64,000 nucleotides of DNA from Desertivirga arenae (GTDB taxonomy: Bacteria > Bacteroidota > Bacteroidia > Sphingobacteriales > Sphingobacteriaceae), in NCBI RefSeq assembly GCF_017355785.1, contig NZ_JAFEWE010000003.1, forward strand, positions 186,001-250,000, given 5' to 3'. Below, piece after piece: positions 8,648 through 18,022 of this stretch. The translations under genes were made by a program, and so were the position numbers. The notes beneath the pieces were generated by a model. That model saw only the letters and a list, made by a program, of their open reading frames with translations, was not told where the DNA came from and did no database searches. How positions within the stretch are numbered: position 1 is the first letter of the stretch; every line of letters begins with the position of its first letter.

Positions 8648-9409
8648 ATGGAAAATATTAAATCAAAAGAAAAGGTTATTGAAATAAGAGGGCTAAGTAA
8701 ATCTTTTGGTAAACTGGATGTTCTAAAGGAAGCTAATCTAGATCTTTACCGGGGAGAAAACCTGGTGGTGTTGGGCAAGTCGGGAACAGGAAAGTCCGTA
8801 TTGATTAAAATTATAGTTGGCTTATTAAAGCCCGACCAGGGCTCTGTTCGCGTTCTCGGAAATATTGTAGATCAGATCACTTATAAAGAACTATTAGCCC
8901 TTCGGTTGAAGGTGGGCTTTTCCTTTCAAAATAGTGCACTCTATGATAGCATGACGGTACGTCAAAATCTTGAATTTCCTTTGGTAAGGAATCAAAGAAG
9001 ACTCACCAAGGGCGAAGTTAACAGAGCAGTTGAAGAAGTGCTTGATGCGGTAGGCCTAATGCAGACAATAGATCAGATGCCCTCTGAACTTTCAGGTGGC
9101 CAAAGAAAACGCATCGGGATAGCCAGAACCTTGATCCTTCAACCTGAGATAATGCTGTATGACGAACCCACGGCGGGTTTAGATCCAATTACTTCAGAAG
9201 ATATTAATGATTTAATAAAAGAGGTACAGGAAAAATATCATACAAGTTCCATTGTCATTACTCACGACTTGACTTGTGCTAAAGCAGTAAGCGACAGGGT
9301 CACCATTCTGCTTGACGGCAAATTTGAAAGGCAAGGCACATTTAATGAAGTTTTCGATACAACAGATACACGGGTAAGACCTTTTTACGATTACAATTTT
9401 ATTCAATAA
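8648..9409 (+). CDS. mlaF: MlaF-type ABC transporter ATPase
   Basis: Cytoplasmic ATPase that powers the Mla lipid transporter. 253 residues with every ABC motif: Walker A GKSGTGKS at 43-50, Q-loop near FSFQNS, signature LSGGQRKR, Walker B IMLYDEP, and the switch His in ITHD. It lies 9 bases after mlaE and 3 bases before mlaD, so the three form one transcript and one complex. Confidence 0.95.
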   Translation: MENIKSKEKVIEIRGLSKSFGKLDVLKEANLDLYRGENLVVLGKSGTGKSVLIKIIVGLLKPDQGSVRVLGNIVDQITYKELLALRLKVGFSFQNSALYDSMTVRQNLEFPLVRNQRRLTKGEVNRAVEEVLDAVGLMQTIDQMPSELSGGQRKRIGIARTLILQPEIMLYDEPTAGLDPITSEDINDLIKEVQEKYHTSSIVITHDLTCAKAVSDRVTILLDGKFERQGTFNEVFDTTDTRVRPFYDYNFIQ

Positions 9410-9412
9410 GAA

Positions 9413-10396
9413 ATGGAAGCAACAGACACTCGACGTAAGATAACAGTTGGTATATTTATATTTATTGGACTACTCATATTTGTTCTGGGTGTTTTTACCT
9501 TGGGTAGCCAAAAAAAGGCATTCGTTAAAAGCTTTTTAGTGAAAGTAGTTTTTGATGATATCCAAGGTTTAAAAGCGGGTGACAATGTCTGGTTTTCCGG
9601 AGTGAAGATAGGCACAATTAAAAAAATTCAATTCTATGGAACTTCTCAGGTAGAGGTGACCATGAATATTGAAGAAAATGCACACCAATACATCCGAAAG
9701 GATGCTGCTGCCAGTATTGGTTCAGACGGACTTATAGGAAATAAAATAATAGTGATAGATGGAGGAAACCCAAAAGTTCCAGCAATAGAAGATGGAGATC
9801 GTATTCGCGTAAATAAAACGCTTTCTACTGATGAAATGATGAAGACCTTGCAGGTGAACAACCGGAACCTGGTTGATATTACTACTGATTTCAAGACGAT
9901 CTCTTCTAACCTGGCATCCGGTAAAGGAACTGCTGGCGCACTTCTTTCCGACGAAGAAATGGCTGGAAATATAAAGAGCATTGTAGCTAATCTTCAAAGT
10001 ACAACTATTGCTACCAATAAGATGGCTGCAGAGCTCAGAACATTTAGCCACTCATTAAATAATAAACAGGGCCTTGTAAATAATCTTGTAAGCGATACGG
10101 TGATCTTCAACCGTCTTAAAAGCTCATCCTATGATTTTCAGCGGGCAGCTCAGTCAGCTAATGCTATAACCGCAAACTTAAATACAGCCTCCGCTAAATT
10201 AAATGACACGAACGCTCCAGCAGGATTGTTGTTAAATGATCAGCAAACAACGGAGCAATTACGAAGAATAATTGAAAATCTTGAAAGCAGCAGCTACAAT
10301 TTAAATGAAGATCTGAAGGCCCTGCAAAGCAATTTCTTGTTCAGAGGTTATTTTAAGAGGAAAGCACGGGAAGCCGGAGATCAGAATAAAAAATAG
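9413..10396 (+). CDS. mlaD: MlaD/MCE-domain substrate-binding protein
   Basis: Membrane-anchored periplasmic lipid-binding subunit of the Mla transporter. 327 residues: short cytoplasmic tail, one transmembrane helix (about 11-30, IFIFIGLLIFVLGVF), one MCE domain (about 38-120; FDDIQGLKAGDNVWFSGVKIG is the typical start), then a long helical region with heptad-like Asn/Leu repeats (about 140-310) that in this family builds the oligomeric needle or barrel. The basic tail (KRKAREAGDQNKK) ends the protein. Confidence 0.92.
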   Translation: MEATDTRRKITVGIFIFIGLLIFVLGVFTLGSQKKAFVKSFLVKVVFDDIQGLKAGDNVWFSGVKIGTIKKIQFYGTSQVEVTMNIEENAHQYIRKDAAASIGSDGLIGNKIIVIDGGNPKVPAIEDGDRIRVNKTLSTDEMMKTLQVNNRNLVDITTDFKTISSNLASGKGTAGALLSDEEMAGNIKSIVANLQSTTIATNKMAAELRTFSHSLNNKQGLVNNLVSDTVIFNRLKSSSYDFQRAAQSANAITANLNTASAKLNDTNAPAGLLLNDQQTTEQLRRIIENLESSSYNLNEDLKALQSNFLFRGYFKRKAREAGDQNKK

Positions 10397-10603
10397 GTAC
10401 AAATTGCCGAAAATTTCTACAGGCAGAATGGGTCGTTAAAGCTTGAGTGTTAAAGCCGTATACAGGAAATACATCAATTACTACAAAAAAACGAATGTGG
10501 CATCAGATTTCTAGATAGTTATCCGGGTGCGATGAGTATAGAACCTTGGAAAGCAAGAAAGAATCTATGTTTAAAGTGTATTTGTAATTTAGATTTGATG
10601 TAT

Positions 10604-10638
10604 GCCCTGTTCGATCTCATATTGATCAGGGCTTTTTT
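10604..10638 (+). terminator. Terminator downstream of mla operon
   Basis: GCCCTG / CAGGGC stem with an inner ATC/GAT pairing, followed by six T. It lies 208 bases after mlaD and just before the convergent AraC-type gene. The preceding 200 bases hold no gene that I can see. Confidence 0.7.
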
Positions 10639-10645
10639 ACCTCCC

Positions 10646-11224
10646 CTAATCATTGACAGAATCAAGAGGCTTCCGCTGTAAATTAGCAGTTGTTGATGAT
10701 TTAAATTTGGAAGGCGTTTGGCCTGTAACCTGTTTAAATTGCGTAGAAAGATATTGTACACTACTATAACCCAAATTAAATGCTATTTCACTCAAGGTAA
10801 GCTCATTGTATAAAAGTAACTCCTTAGCCTTTTCAACTCGCTGACGGATAATAAAATGCTCGATTGTAAATCCTTCTACAGAGGAAAACAAGGCGCTGAG
10901 ATAATTATAGTCAAGATGTAATTCATTAGATATTATCTGCGACCAATTTACCTTTAGATCCAGTGGCCCGGTGTGATGAACTCTTGATATGATAGTATTT
11001 TTGATTCTTTCTATCAATCGGGATTTAGCCGAGTCAAGCAACTCGAAACCAAGCTCCCCCAGTCTCATGTTAAGTGCTTCCAATTTTTCAGGAGAAAGCT
11101 CCTTCTCCCTGAGCTTCACGATCCCAAGCTCTATAGACAAGGAATGCAGACCCTGCTCAGACAACACTTGTTCAACTGTTATCACGCAGCGCCTGCATAC
11201 CATGTTTTTTATGTAAAGTTCCAT
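10646..11224 (-). CDS. AraC-family regulator with HMA-like N-terminus
   Basis: 192 residues. The N-terminal 60 residues (IKNMVCRRCVITVEQVL, with Cys10 and Cys13, then ELGIVKL and a GLELG-type end) have the spacing and strand-helix pattern of a heavy-metal-associated (HMA) domain with its CxxC pair. Residues about 95-178 are a typical AraC double helix-turn-helix: LTLSEIAFNLGYSSVQYLSTQFKQVTGQTP. HMA domains bind Cu(I) or similar metals. A metal- or redox-sensing role is therefore plausible but is inference. Possible targets are not adjacent; neighbours are mla (convergent) and a lipoprotein gene. A TATTTTTG -7 element is located just upstream. Confidence 0.85.
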   Translation of the reverse strand: MELYIKNMVCRRCVITVEQVLSEQGLHSLSIELGIVKLREKELSPEKLEALNMRLGELGFELLDSAKSRLIERIKNTIISRVHHTGPLDLKVNWSQIISNELHLDYNYLSALFSSVEGFTIEHFIIRQRVEKAKELLLYNELTLSEIAFNLGYSSVQYLSTQFKQVTGQTPSKFKSSTTANLQRKPLDSVND

Positions 11225-11241
11225 TCACTTCGCTTAGTTAG

Positions 11242-11249
11242 CAAAAATA
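11242..11249 (-). promoter_or_regulatory. Putative -7 promoter element of AraC-type gene
   Basis: TATTTTTG on the minus strand fits the Bacteroidetes consensus TAnnTTTG and sits 18 bases before the start codon. No good TTG is found at -33. An inverted repeat TGTCAT / ATGACA (11270-11290) lies just upstream of where the -33 region would be and could be an operator. Confidence 0.4.
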
Positions 11250-11315
11250 CAGTGGAACTGCTTTATGGCTGTCATCTGCTTGTAATGACAACAATAGCTA
11301 ATTGAAATTCTTGGA

Positions 11316-11786
11316 TTACTGAATCTCTGCTTCGAAAGCCCCTTGAGTAATGTTCTTTATAGAACCACCAGAGCTGGCACTATTAAACTCGAAGGTTCCT
11401 TTAAGGCCATTCTTTTGATAAGTAGTTATCTTGATAGTTCCCGAGCTTGCAGAGTGATTATTTGCGGAAGGAATCATTCCATTGATGTAGGTAGCCTCTG
11501 CACTTCCTGGTATCGGAAACTGGCCTTTTCCTCTTATTCCTGGGATCACTAAGGTAACAATTTCGTTTGTAGCTTTAAGCTGGGCTGTAATAGTCAAGGT
11601 ATTCACCTCTCCCATTTTGGCATAGACATTATCCGCACCAACAGCAGATTTGGCTGTACCATTTACAAGGAAACTTATACTTGGATTCTGGACTTCCAGC
11701 TGCTCTTCTTTTTTGCAAGAAACAAGGCCAAAAAAGATTAGGAAAAGAAATTTTACAGAGGCCGATTGTGTATTGTGTGTTCTCAT
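11316..11786 (-). CDS. Small lipoprotein, DUF6252-like
   Basis: 156 residues with a lipoprotein signal ending at LVSC (Cys24) followed by KKEE. The mature part is beta-rich: a FLVNGTAKSA strand near residue 40 and a C-terminal repeat of edge strands (GTIKITTYQKNGLKGTFEF, then ITQGAFEAEI). This pattern resembles the DUF6252 family of Bacteroidetes surface or periplasmic lipoproteins, whose function is unknown. It probably stands alone, upstream of the AraC-type gene on the same strand with 91 bases between. Confidence 0.7.
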   Translation of the reverse strand: MRTHNTQSASVKFLFLIFFGLVSCKKEEQLEVQNPSISFLVNGTAKSAVGADNVYAKMGEVNTLTITAQLKATNEIVTLVIPGIRGKGQFPIPGSAEATYINGMIPSANNHSASSGTIKITTYQKNGLKGTFEFNSASSGGSIKNITQGAFEAEIQ

Positions 11787-11955
11787 AAAAATTAGGTTTA
11801 TTTAACTATAGAAGGCTTTTTTCACACATTTTGTTCAGAAAAAGCACAATTTCACACTGGTCTAAATAGTCCCTGAGCTGAAGTCTGAATAAGGGTTATT
11901 TAGATCAAACCGGCGCCTAGATTGAGGCACAGAGGTGGTCTGGTTAACCGATAAA

Positions 11956-11980
11956 AATATGAGGACAAAGCCCTCATATT
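11956..11980 (-). terminator. Terminator overlapping the EVE gene stop
   Basis: AATATGAGG / CCTCATATT stem with a seven-base loop, followed on the minus strand by a T-rich tract. The hairpin starts inside the stop codon of the 11979-12392 gene. Confidence 0.7.
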
Positions 11981-12392
11981 AAGCCTGTTTACTAGACAAC
12001 TCCAAAATACGGTCAAATTCTTCTTTTTTCATTGTCATCACAGAAAGCCTGCCTTGTTTTACAAGACCGATGTTGGCAAGCCTTTCGTCTGCCTTGATTT
12101 CCTCCAGGGTGACCGGCCGGTTTAAGGTCTCCACAGGTGCAAGATCTACAACCACCCAATTCGGATCCTCAGTAGTTGGGTCCTGATAAAATTCTTTTAC
12201 TACCTTAGCCACTCCCACTACAGCCTTACCTTCATTACTATGGTAAAATAATACCAGATCGCCTTCTTTCATTGCTTTCAAGTTATTTCTGGCCTGGTAG
12301 TTCCTCACCCCATCCCAAAAGGTACGACCATCTTCATTAAATTTTTCCCAGCTATATTTGAAGGGCTCTGACTTGACTAAGAAGTAGTTCAT
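11979..12392 (-). CDS. EVE-domain protein
   Basis: 137 residues, covering one EVE domain (PUA-like fold, related to YTH domains). It starts with MNYFLVKSEPFKYSWEKF and contains the conserved WDGVRNYQARNNLKAMKEGD and FYHSNEGKAVVGVAKV. EVE domains bind modified nucleobases in DNA or RNA through an aromatic cage. Stand-alone members are common in bacteria and mitochondria-related genomes, but their targets are mostly unknown. A possible -7 element TAGTTTTG lies at 12454-12461 on the minus strand, 60 bases upstream. Confidence 0.9.
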   Translation of the reverse strand: MNYFLVKSEPFKYSWEKFNEDGRTFWDGVRNYQARNNLKAMKEGDLVLFYHSNEGKAVVGVAKVVKEFYQDPTTEDPNWVVVDLAPVETLNRPVTLEEIKADERLANIGLVKQGRLSVMTMKKEEFDRILELSSKQA

Positions 12393-12526
12393 TTGATCTT
12401 TTATTAGTAGAGGTTTTTCAAATCCTCTTTATAGTATTTTAATATAAACGACGCAAAACTAATAAATCAGAAATAATTAGCTCTTCTTCCCATAACCAAA
12501 AGTAATCTCGCATCAGAATTAGTGAT

Positions 12527-12557
12527 TTGAACCGCCCTTAGCTTATTCTCAAATTTG
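12527..12557 (+). promoter_or_regulatory. Possible promoter before small ORF
   Basis: TTG at 12527-12529, a 20-base spacer, then CAAATTTG at 12550-12557, one base off TAnnTTTG. It would start transcription about 15-20 bases before the ATG at 12581. Confidence 0.35.
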
Positions 12558-12580
12558 CCTTAACTCAAAAGACATCAAAA

Positions 12581-12784
12581 ATGGGACTACTAAATAGAAT
12601 TTTCATCAGAACTAATAAAAGCAAGTCAGATCCTTTAACTATTACTGGCAATTATAGTACCGGTAGCGACATCAGGCATTCAAAAAACATTACCAGGAGA
12701 AGCAGATGTTTTCTTCCTCAACTACCGTTTTTGGGATTCAATTTGAATAATGTTCCTGAAGAGTACTTTCACCTCTTTATTTAG
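12581..12784 (+). CDS. Possible small protein of unknown function (67 aa)
   Basis: I do not recognise this protein. It starts MGLLNRIFIRTNKSK, is basic and has no membrane segment or known motif. Support comes from a promoter-like sequence just upstream and from an A-rich start context. Against it are the short length and the lack of a recognisable family. Its stop overlaps the end of the convergent transporter gene by four bases. It could equally be a chance frame. Confidence 0.3.
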   Translation: MGLLNRIFIRTNKSKSDPLTITGNYSTGSDIRHSKNITRRSRCFLPQLPFLGFNLNNVPEEYFHLFI

Positions 12785-13662
12785 CTGGATTTTTTCTTCC
12801 ATCCACTTCTTTGTCCCAAATACAAGCTTAGAATGACAAGAAAGGTACCGGCAATTGTAAAAACGGTTATGGGTTCGTGCATAAGCCACCATGCGTAAAA
12901 GAAGCCAAACACCGGGCAAAGGAATAACCATAGCGAGGCTTTAACCGTATCTATGCGAAGCAGATGGAACCAGCATATTAAGCCGACTATAGAGACTGCA
13001 ATACTTAGCCACAGTATTGATGACAAAAAGTTATAATCGAGACGCACGGTCGAAAAGTCGCTCAAGCCGAGGGTAAAAGGAAGTAATAATATACCGGCAA
13101 TAAAGACCTGCCAACCGTTTATCAATAGATTGGGTAATTTCCATTTTACAGTAGCATAATAAACACTGGCAACAGACACTGCAATCATACTGGAAATGAG
13201 AAGAACCAGACCACCAAGGGTTGTATGGCTGTCCTGTAATAAAGGATAGGAAGCTATTCCTATTCCGGTCATACCTAATAGGACACAAAACACTTCAGTT
13301 CCTGATGGTTTCCTCCCAAGCCATAAGGCAGAGAAGACAACGATCAGTAAGGGGTTGGTAGATACAGCAAGACTTCCTATTCCAGCGGCAGTATACTTCA
13401 TCGCAAAAACGTATAAACTCAGGTATAGCGTTGTGTTTAAAAAACCAAATAGAGTAAGCTGCTTAAACTCTTCTTTTGTTGGTATCCGATATTCTTCACC
13501 GCGACTAAAAGAATAGGTTAAACCGAGGAGGATTATTCCAGCTATAAAAAAACGAACATTGGCCAAAACCAGGGGTGGTGCAGATAAAACACCAAATTTG
13601 GTTGCAACAGATGCAGAGGCCCAGAGCATGGCAAATAATAAGCCTATTAATACCTTTTTCAC
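12781..13662 (-). CDS. DMT-superfamily (EamA) transporter
   Basis: 293 residues with about ten hydrophobic segments arranged as two EamA repeats (residues about 1-135 and 150-285). The first repeat opens with MLWASASVATKFG and has NVRFFIAGIILL, typical of DMT exporters. Such proteins export amino acids or other metabolites through the inner membrane; the substrate is unknown. The start codon is GTG at 13662, with no in-frame ATG nearby. It stands alone on the minus strand. Confidence 0.88.
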   Translation of the reverse strand: MKKVLIGLLFAMLWASASVATKFGVLSAPPLVLANVRFFIAGIILLGLTYSFSRGEEYRIPTKEEFKQLTLFGFLNTTLYLSLYVFAMKYTAAGIGSLAVSTNPLLIVVFSALWLGRKPSGTEVFCVLLGMTGIGIASYPLLQDSHTTLGGLVLLISSMIAVSVASVYYATVKWKLPNLLINGWQVFIAGILLLPFTLGLSDFSTVRLDYNFLSSILWLSIAVSIVGLICWFHLLRIDTVKASLWLFLCPVFGFFYAWWLMHEPITVFTIAGTFLVILSLYLGQRSGWKKKSS

Positions 13663-13781
13663 GCATGCAAAGCTAAAAATACCCTCGCTAAGTTTATTCT
13701 AAATTAAATAATAGCCAGACACTACAGGACGCATAATAGTAAGCGTTTTCATAATTTGGCAAAACCAATTCTATAAAGCTA

Positions 13782-14858
13782 ATGCAAATTAAAAACATTC
13801 TGACCATCTGCATTGCAGGTCTTATCGGCCTTGTTGCCAGTGCACAGGAAGACCGGGGCTATAAGATCTATCAGTTTCCTCCCAACATGATTCCTAAGAT
13901 TGATGGTAAGACTGATGATTGGGATTCGTTTCCGAAAGAATATATTGTTGGTACTGACCAACTTTGGGATGATTCGGGCCGGTACCCGAAGGTGGATCCC
14001 AAAAACCTAGACGTCAAAGTAAAGGTTGCCTGGGTTAAAGGATTAAATCGCTTATACTTCTTGTATGAAGCATATGACAATTACTGGGATTTCAGTCAGG
14101 CAGGTTTGCATAACGATACTTTTGAAATTGTAGTGGATGGTGACCTTTCGGGAGGACCATTAATACAGGAACAACACCCTAATCAGAGCCTGGATAAAAT
14201 GGAAACCTATTTTTCATATCATGGCGTGCATGCGCAGAACTATCATATTTTCACACCGGCAGTAGGAAAAGATTGGGCTTTGGCCTGGGGAGCTCAGCCC
14301 TGGGTAAAAAATCTTCCCTATTCCAACATTGTCTATAACTATAACTTCAAGCCGGGAGAACCTGGAAAATTGGTCGCTGAGTTCTGGATCACTCCTTTTG
14401 ACTATGCAGGAACAGAAGGACCGGTCAGGGCGGTTGAGTCTGTGCTTTATGATAATAAAAAAATAGGCCTAACCTGGGCTATTATTGATTACGATGATGT
14501 GAATGACGAGAAGGTTAAAGGTTTCTGGAACTTGTCCAAGAATCATAAAATGTATGGCAATTCCAGCTTAGGAACAGTATTTACCTTACAGCCCCTTAAT
14601 GAAAAATACCTGAAGCCTTTTGAAGCAAAGTGGAGTTTTATTGTTACGGATATGGCCAAAAGAGAGGTGACCTTTAAAGATCAAAGCCGCGGTAAGATCA
14701 ACAAATGGCAATGGGATTTTGGAGATGGTTCAACTTCCACCGAGCAGAACCCGGTTCATCACTATAAAGAACCAGGTAAATACCTGGTTGTGCTTGAAGT
14801 TGAAGGCCCTGGGGGTAAGTCGCGCTGGGCCAATCAATGGGATGTAGCTGTTAAATAG
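13782..14858 (+). CDS. Exported CBM9-like and PKD-domain protein
   Basis: 358 residues. A Sec signal peptide ends around VASAQ. Residues about 30-275 resemble a carbohydrate-binding CBM9-like (sugar-binding/DOMON-type) beta-sandwich: [37 protein letters not shown]. Residues about 278-358 are a PKD domain with the hallmark [11 protein letters not shown] and a closing YLVVLEV. No T9SS C-terminal signal is visible. It is probably a secreted or periplasmic carbohydrate-binding protein; the ligand is unknown. It overlaps the end of the convergent phosphoesterase gene by 8 bases. Confidence 0.8.
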   Translation: MQIKNILTICIAGLIGLVASAQEDRGYKIYQFPPNMIPKIDGKTDDWDSFPKEYIVGTDQLWDDSGRYPKVDPKNLDVKVKVAWVKGLNRLYFLYEAYDNYWDFSQAGLHNDTFEIVVDGDLSGGPLIQEQHPNQSLDKMETYFSYHGVHAQNYHIFTPAVGKDWALAWGAQPWVKNLPYSNIVYNYNFKPGEPGKLVAEFWITPFDYAGTEGPVRAVESVLYDNKKIGLTWAIIDYDDVNDEKVKGFWNLSKNHKMYGNSSLGTVFTLQPLNEKYLKPFEAKWSFIVTDMAKREVTFKDQSRGKINKWQWDFGDGSTSTEQNPVHHYKEPGKYLVVLEVEGPGGKSRWANQWDVAVK

Positions 14859-15981
14859 CTACGCCCTCTTTTGCCAAAAGTTTAAAGGTATCAACAACGC
14901 TTGTTTGAAATGCTTCACCCTCAACTTTTTGCAAAATTGCATGGTATTCTCCGCCTATCTCTATGCCAGCCTCTGTTCTCTCCACTTTTACTTTCAGAAA
15001 ACCATGCTGCGAGTCGCAGTAATTTATTAAACGAACGCCCTCAAAAAACGGGTGGTCTGCTGTGAAGTTTTCATCATCCCTATTCACTATCGAATGCAGC
15101 TGATCATAGCCGCCTCCACCCGCTACAATAAATGACGTTTTCTCACCATCCTCATATTCTTTTTCAAAGCGCTGATAGTTGTGGACATGGCCACTAAAAA
15201 CAACGTCTGGTTTTACCTGGGCCTCAGCAAACGATGATTCCAAAACCTCTATCATTTTTAAACTTGCACCATGATTGATATCCGCCGAATAAGGGGCATG
15301 ATGAATACAAACAATAATCGCTTTTTCAGGCCTTTGGGTAGCCGCTAATTTCAACTCTTCAACAAACCAGGCCTTCTGTTCTTCTGTAATTATTCCAAAC
15401 TTAGGAACATTACTTTGTAAACCTATAAAGTTGGCAACTGGAGTTTCAAGTGTCCAAAACACGTTGGGTTGGATCATGCTAGTCCAATTCGTATCGCCAC
15501 TAAAGCTCACCCTTCTACGTTCCGTATCGCAGAATACAGCCATAAAAGGTTCAAGGCTACTATAAGAAACAGGGCTTTCCATGTTAACATCGCAATCATG
15601 GTTACCAGGAATAGCAAAGATTGGACGCGGATACTTGCTATAAGGAGCAAAAAACTGCTCGTAATAACGAGAAGCTTCTCCATGGTTGTAAACCACATCT
15701 CCTAAATGAAATAAAAAATCCGGATGATCCTCTCCCTTCTCAAATTGCCTGAGCATGGCCCCCACTACCTTTTCCTGAAAAGCAAGTCCCCTGATACTAC
15801 CAGTATCTCCTACCATATGGAAAACTATTTTATTAGCATCAGCCGGAGCGATAGCGTCGAGAGAAAGATGGTAAGGATAAGCACCGGAGGGCTTTGGCAG
15901 TGGCTGGAATTTAAAGCTATCGTCTGGCAGATTTAACTTAATAACAGGGCTATTATGTTTTTCAGGTTTCTTAAGGATCAT
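14851..15981 (-). CDS. Calcineurin-like metallophosphoesterase
   Basis: The five metal-binding blocks of the family are present in order: [32 protein letters not shown] and [11 protein letters not shown]. The arrangement resembles purple-acid-phosphatase-type phosphoesterases. No signal peptide is visible, so it may be cytoplasmic. The open frame begins with TTG at 15987, but ATG 15981 (MILKKPEKH) is the more likely start, giving about 376 residues. Substrate unknown. The 3' end overlaps the PKD-protein gene. Confidence 0.85.
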   Translation of the reverse strand: MILKKPEKHNSPVIKLNLPDDSFKFQPLPKPSGAYPYHLSLDAIAPADANKIVFHMVGDTGSIRGLAFQEKVVGAMLRQFEKGEDHPDFLFHLGDVVYNHGEASRYYEQFFAPYSKYPRPIFAIPGNHDCDVNMESPVSYSSLEPFMAVFCDTERRRVSFSGDTNWTSMIQPNVFWTLETPVANFIGLQSNVPKFGIITEEQKAWFVEELKLAATQRPEKAIIVCIHHAPYSADINHGASLKMIEVLESSFAEAQVKPDVVFSGHVHNYQRFEKEYEDGEKTSFIVAGGGGYDQLHSIVNRDDENFTADHPFFEGVRLINYCDSQHGFLKVKVERTEAGIEIGGEYHAILQKVEGEAFQTSVVDTFKLLAKEGVAI

Positions 15982-16058
15982 TAACAAAAATAACGATCAA
16001 ACGTTAACAATTTGTCAACAAAACTTAAGAAGATTTAACAATACCACCAATATTCCCT

Positions 16059-17999
16059 CTAATTATCTGTTCTAAACGGCGATGCTGGCAGCCTTTCAGC
16101 ATTATATAAATTGGGGTCTACAGGATTGTCTGACCATGCATAGCGGACGTATTTAGGTTCTTTAACCTCATCTGACCATACTTCAACTTCCTTTCCAACA
16201 ATTTTGGCCCTTGCCCAAACAAACTTTTTATCCTCGCCAGCAATGGCAAACTGAGAAAGTTCTTCACCGTCAATACTAATTAATCCCCCTCCAACATTGC
16301 TGAAGCTAACTTTGACCTTATTTCCGGTTATTACGGATGATTGATACAGAGGACCGCTATATACCAGGTTTTTCTCCCCGTAATTAAAACGTCGCGCTAT
16401 CAGAGACAGCCGTTCCCCTACATCTTTTTTATTATCCGGATGAATATCATTCCATTCTCCCAGATCTATGGTTACCGCCATCCCAGTATTAGGCACTTTG
16501 AGGCTTTGCAAGGACGCTTCTCTAAGGGTTGCCCAGCTACTTTCAGCTGGCAGATAATTAGCATCGCCAAAGTTGGGCAGTTGAACATAGTAGAACGGCA
16601 AATGAGGTTGCGCGAACTTTTGTCGCCAATCTCTTATTAACGCTGGTAATAGCTGTTTATATTCCTGAGGTTTTCCGGTATTACTTTCACCCTGGTACCA
16701 AAGAACACCTTTGATGTTATAATTAATAAAAGGAGCAATCATCGCGTTATATAATGCAGTGGGTTGATTTTGTTCTGCAATGGGTCCCAGTTCAAACTTT
16801 CCTTCCCGTGGACGGAACACTTGACCCACTTTATATTGCCAATCCCCTTTCAGATCTATTTTTTCCTCCCCCGCTTGAAGGAAGTAAGGTTTATCAGGAA
16901 CAAAACCGCCCTTTCCTGCTGTGTTTTGAACTCTGATCACTAAAACATTTTTTCCAGGCTTTAAAAGTCCGGATGGTACCTTGTATCTCCTTTGAGGATA
17001 CATATAACTGGTTGTTCCTACCTGCTTTCCGTTTATGAAAGCTATATCCGCATCAATGATTCTTCCCATAAAAAGCTTGGCCTCTTTACCAGTCATTGAG
17101 GAGGGTACTTCGATTTCTTTCCGGTACCAAACTATCCCATTCAAATCTCTAACTCCCTGATCTTCCCAATAACCCGGAATATTTATACTATGCCAGTTTT
17201 TAGGGATATAATTAGTGTCAAACCATTTAACCACTTCGGTCATTCCCCTATCCGGATTTAGTTCCTGTCCAGTTTGTACTGAAGCCGGCCTTGCTTGTCT
17301 GCTTTTAACATAGGCTGTATCCTTATTTTTCTCAACAATACTTAATAACGAGCTGAAATCTTTAAGACCGTCCTCACTTGTCCATGCTTCAATGGGAGTT
17401 CCACCGTAACTCGAATTTATGATTCCAATTGGTACATGGTGTTTTCGGTAGACATCCCTGGCAAAAAAGTAAGCTACAGCAGAAAAATCGTTAATATTTG
17501 AAGGATTAGCCCATTTCCATGAACTTTTCTGAACATCCTCCTTAACTCCGCCAAGGCTTGCGACGTTCGGCACCCAAAACTGCCTTATTTCAGGGTAATT
17601 TGCTTCAGATATATCTTTGGCGTAACTCACATTATGTATACCCATTTGATGAACCATATTTGATTGCCCTGCACACAACCAAACATCTCCAAGTAGTATG
17701 CCCTTAAGGTTAATTGAATTTTTACCTTTTAAAAGCATTTCATAAGGACCGCCAGCTTTCATTGAAGGCAAAGTTACCTGCCATTTTCCATTAGCACCGG
17801 TAGTAGTAGAAACCGCCTTTTTATTGAAACTGACACTTACTTTCTCACCTGGAGTAGCCCATCCCCAGATCTTTAAAGGCATATCCCGTTGAAGGATCAT
17901 ACTATCTGCTATTAAATAAGGTAGTCTTATTTGAGCATTTATTCTAAAAGATGAAAGGCAAGAAATCAAAAAAATGGAAAATGTGAAAGCTCTGAACAT
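16059..17999 (-). CDS. Sialate O-acetylesterase-like carbohydrate esterase (SASA)
   Basis: 646 residues with a signal peptide (through FRINAQ). The SGNH/SASA catalytic pieces are spread around an inserted domain: CAGQSNM (Ser nucleophile) near residue 112, SSYGGTPIEAW, WYQGESNT near residue 430, and NDIHPDNK with the catalytic His. The insert between about 270 and 400 is a galactose-binding-like sandwich. In this locus it most likely removes acetyl groups from xylan, as several SASA-domain enzymes do. That role is inferred from context; the family also includes true sialate esterases. Third gene of the GH10-GH115-esterase unit. Confidence 0.88.
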   Translation of the reverse strand: MFRAFTFSIFLISCLSSFRINAQIRLPYLIADSMILQRDMPLKIWGWATPGEKVSVSFNKKAVSTTTGANGKWQVTLPSMKAGGPYEMLLKGKNSINLKGILLGDVWLCAGQSNMVHQMGIHNVSYAKDISEANYPEIRQFWVPNVASLGGVKEDVQKSSWKWANPSNINDFSAVAYFFARDVYRKHHVPIGIINSSYGGTPIEAWTSEDGLKDFSSLLSIVEKNKDTAYVKSRQARPASVQTGQELNPDRGMTEVVKWFDTNYIPKNWHSINIPGYWEDQGVRDLNGIVWYRKEIEVPSSMTGKEAKLFMGRIIDADIAFINGKQVGTTSYMYPQRRYKVPSGLLKPGKNVLVIRVQNTAGKGGFVPDKPYFLQAGEEKIDLKGDWQYKVGQVFRPREGKFELGPIAEQNQPTALYNAMIAPFINYNIKGVLWYQGESNTGKPQEYKQLLPALIRDWRQKFAQPHLPFYYVQLPNFGDANYLPAESSWATLREASLQSLKVPNTGMAVTIDLGEWNDIHPDNKKDVGERLSLIARRFNYGEKNLVYSGPLYQSSVITGNKVKVSFSNVGGGLISIDGEELSQFAIAGEDKKFVWARAKIVGKEVEVWSDEVKEPKYVRYAWSDNPVDPNLYNAERLPASPFRTDN

Positions 18000-18022
18000 A
18001 TGCTATTAAGGTTCCTTTAGTA

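Noticed and set aside
15985-15992. TATTTTTG promoter element for the phosphoesterase gene
   Set aside because: It would start transcription at or after the likely start codon at 15981, so it cannot serve that gene as annotated.
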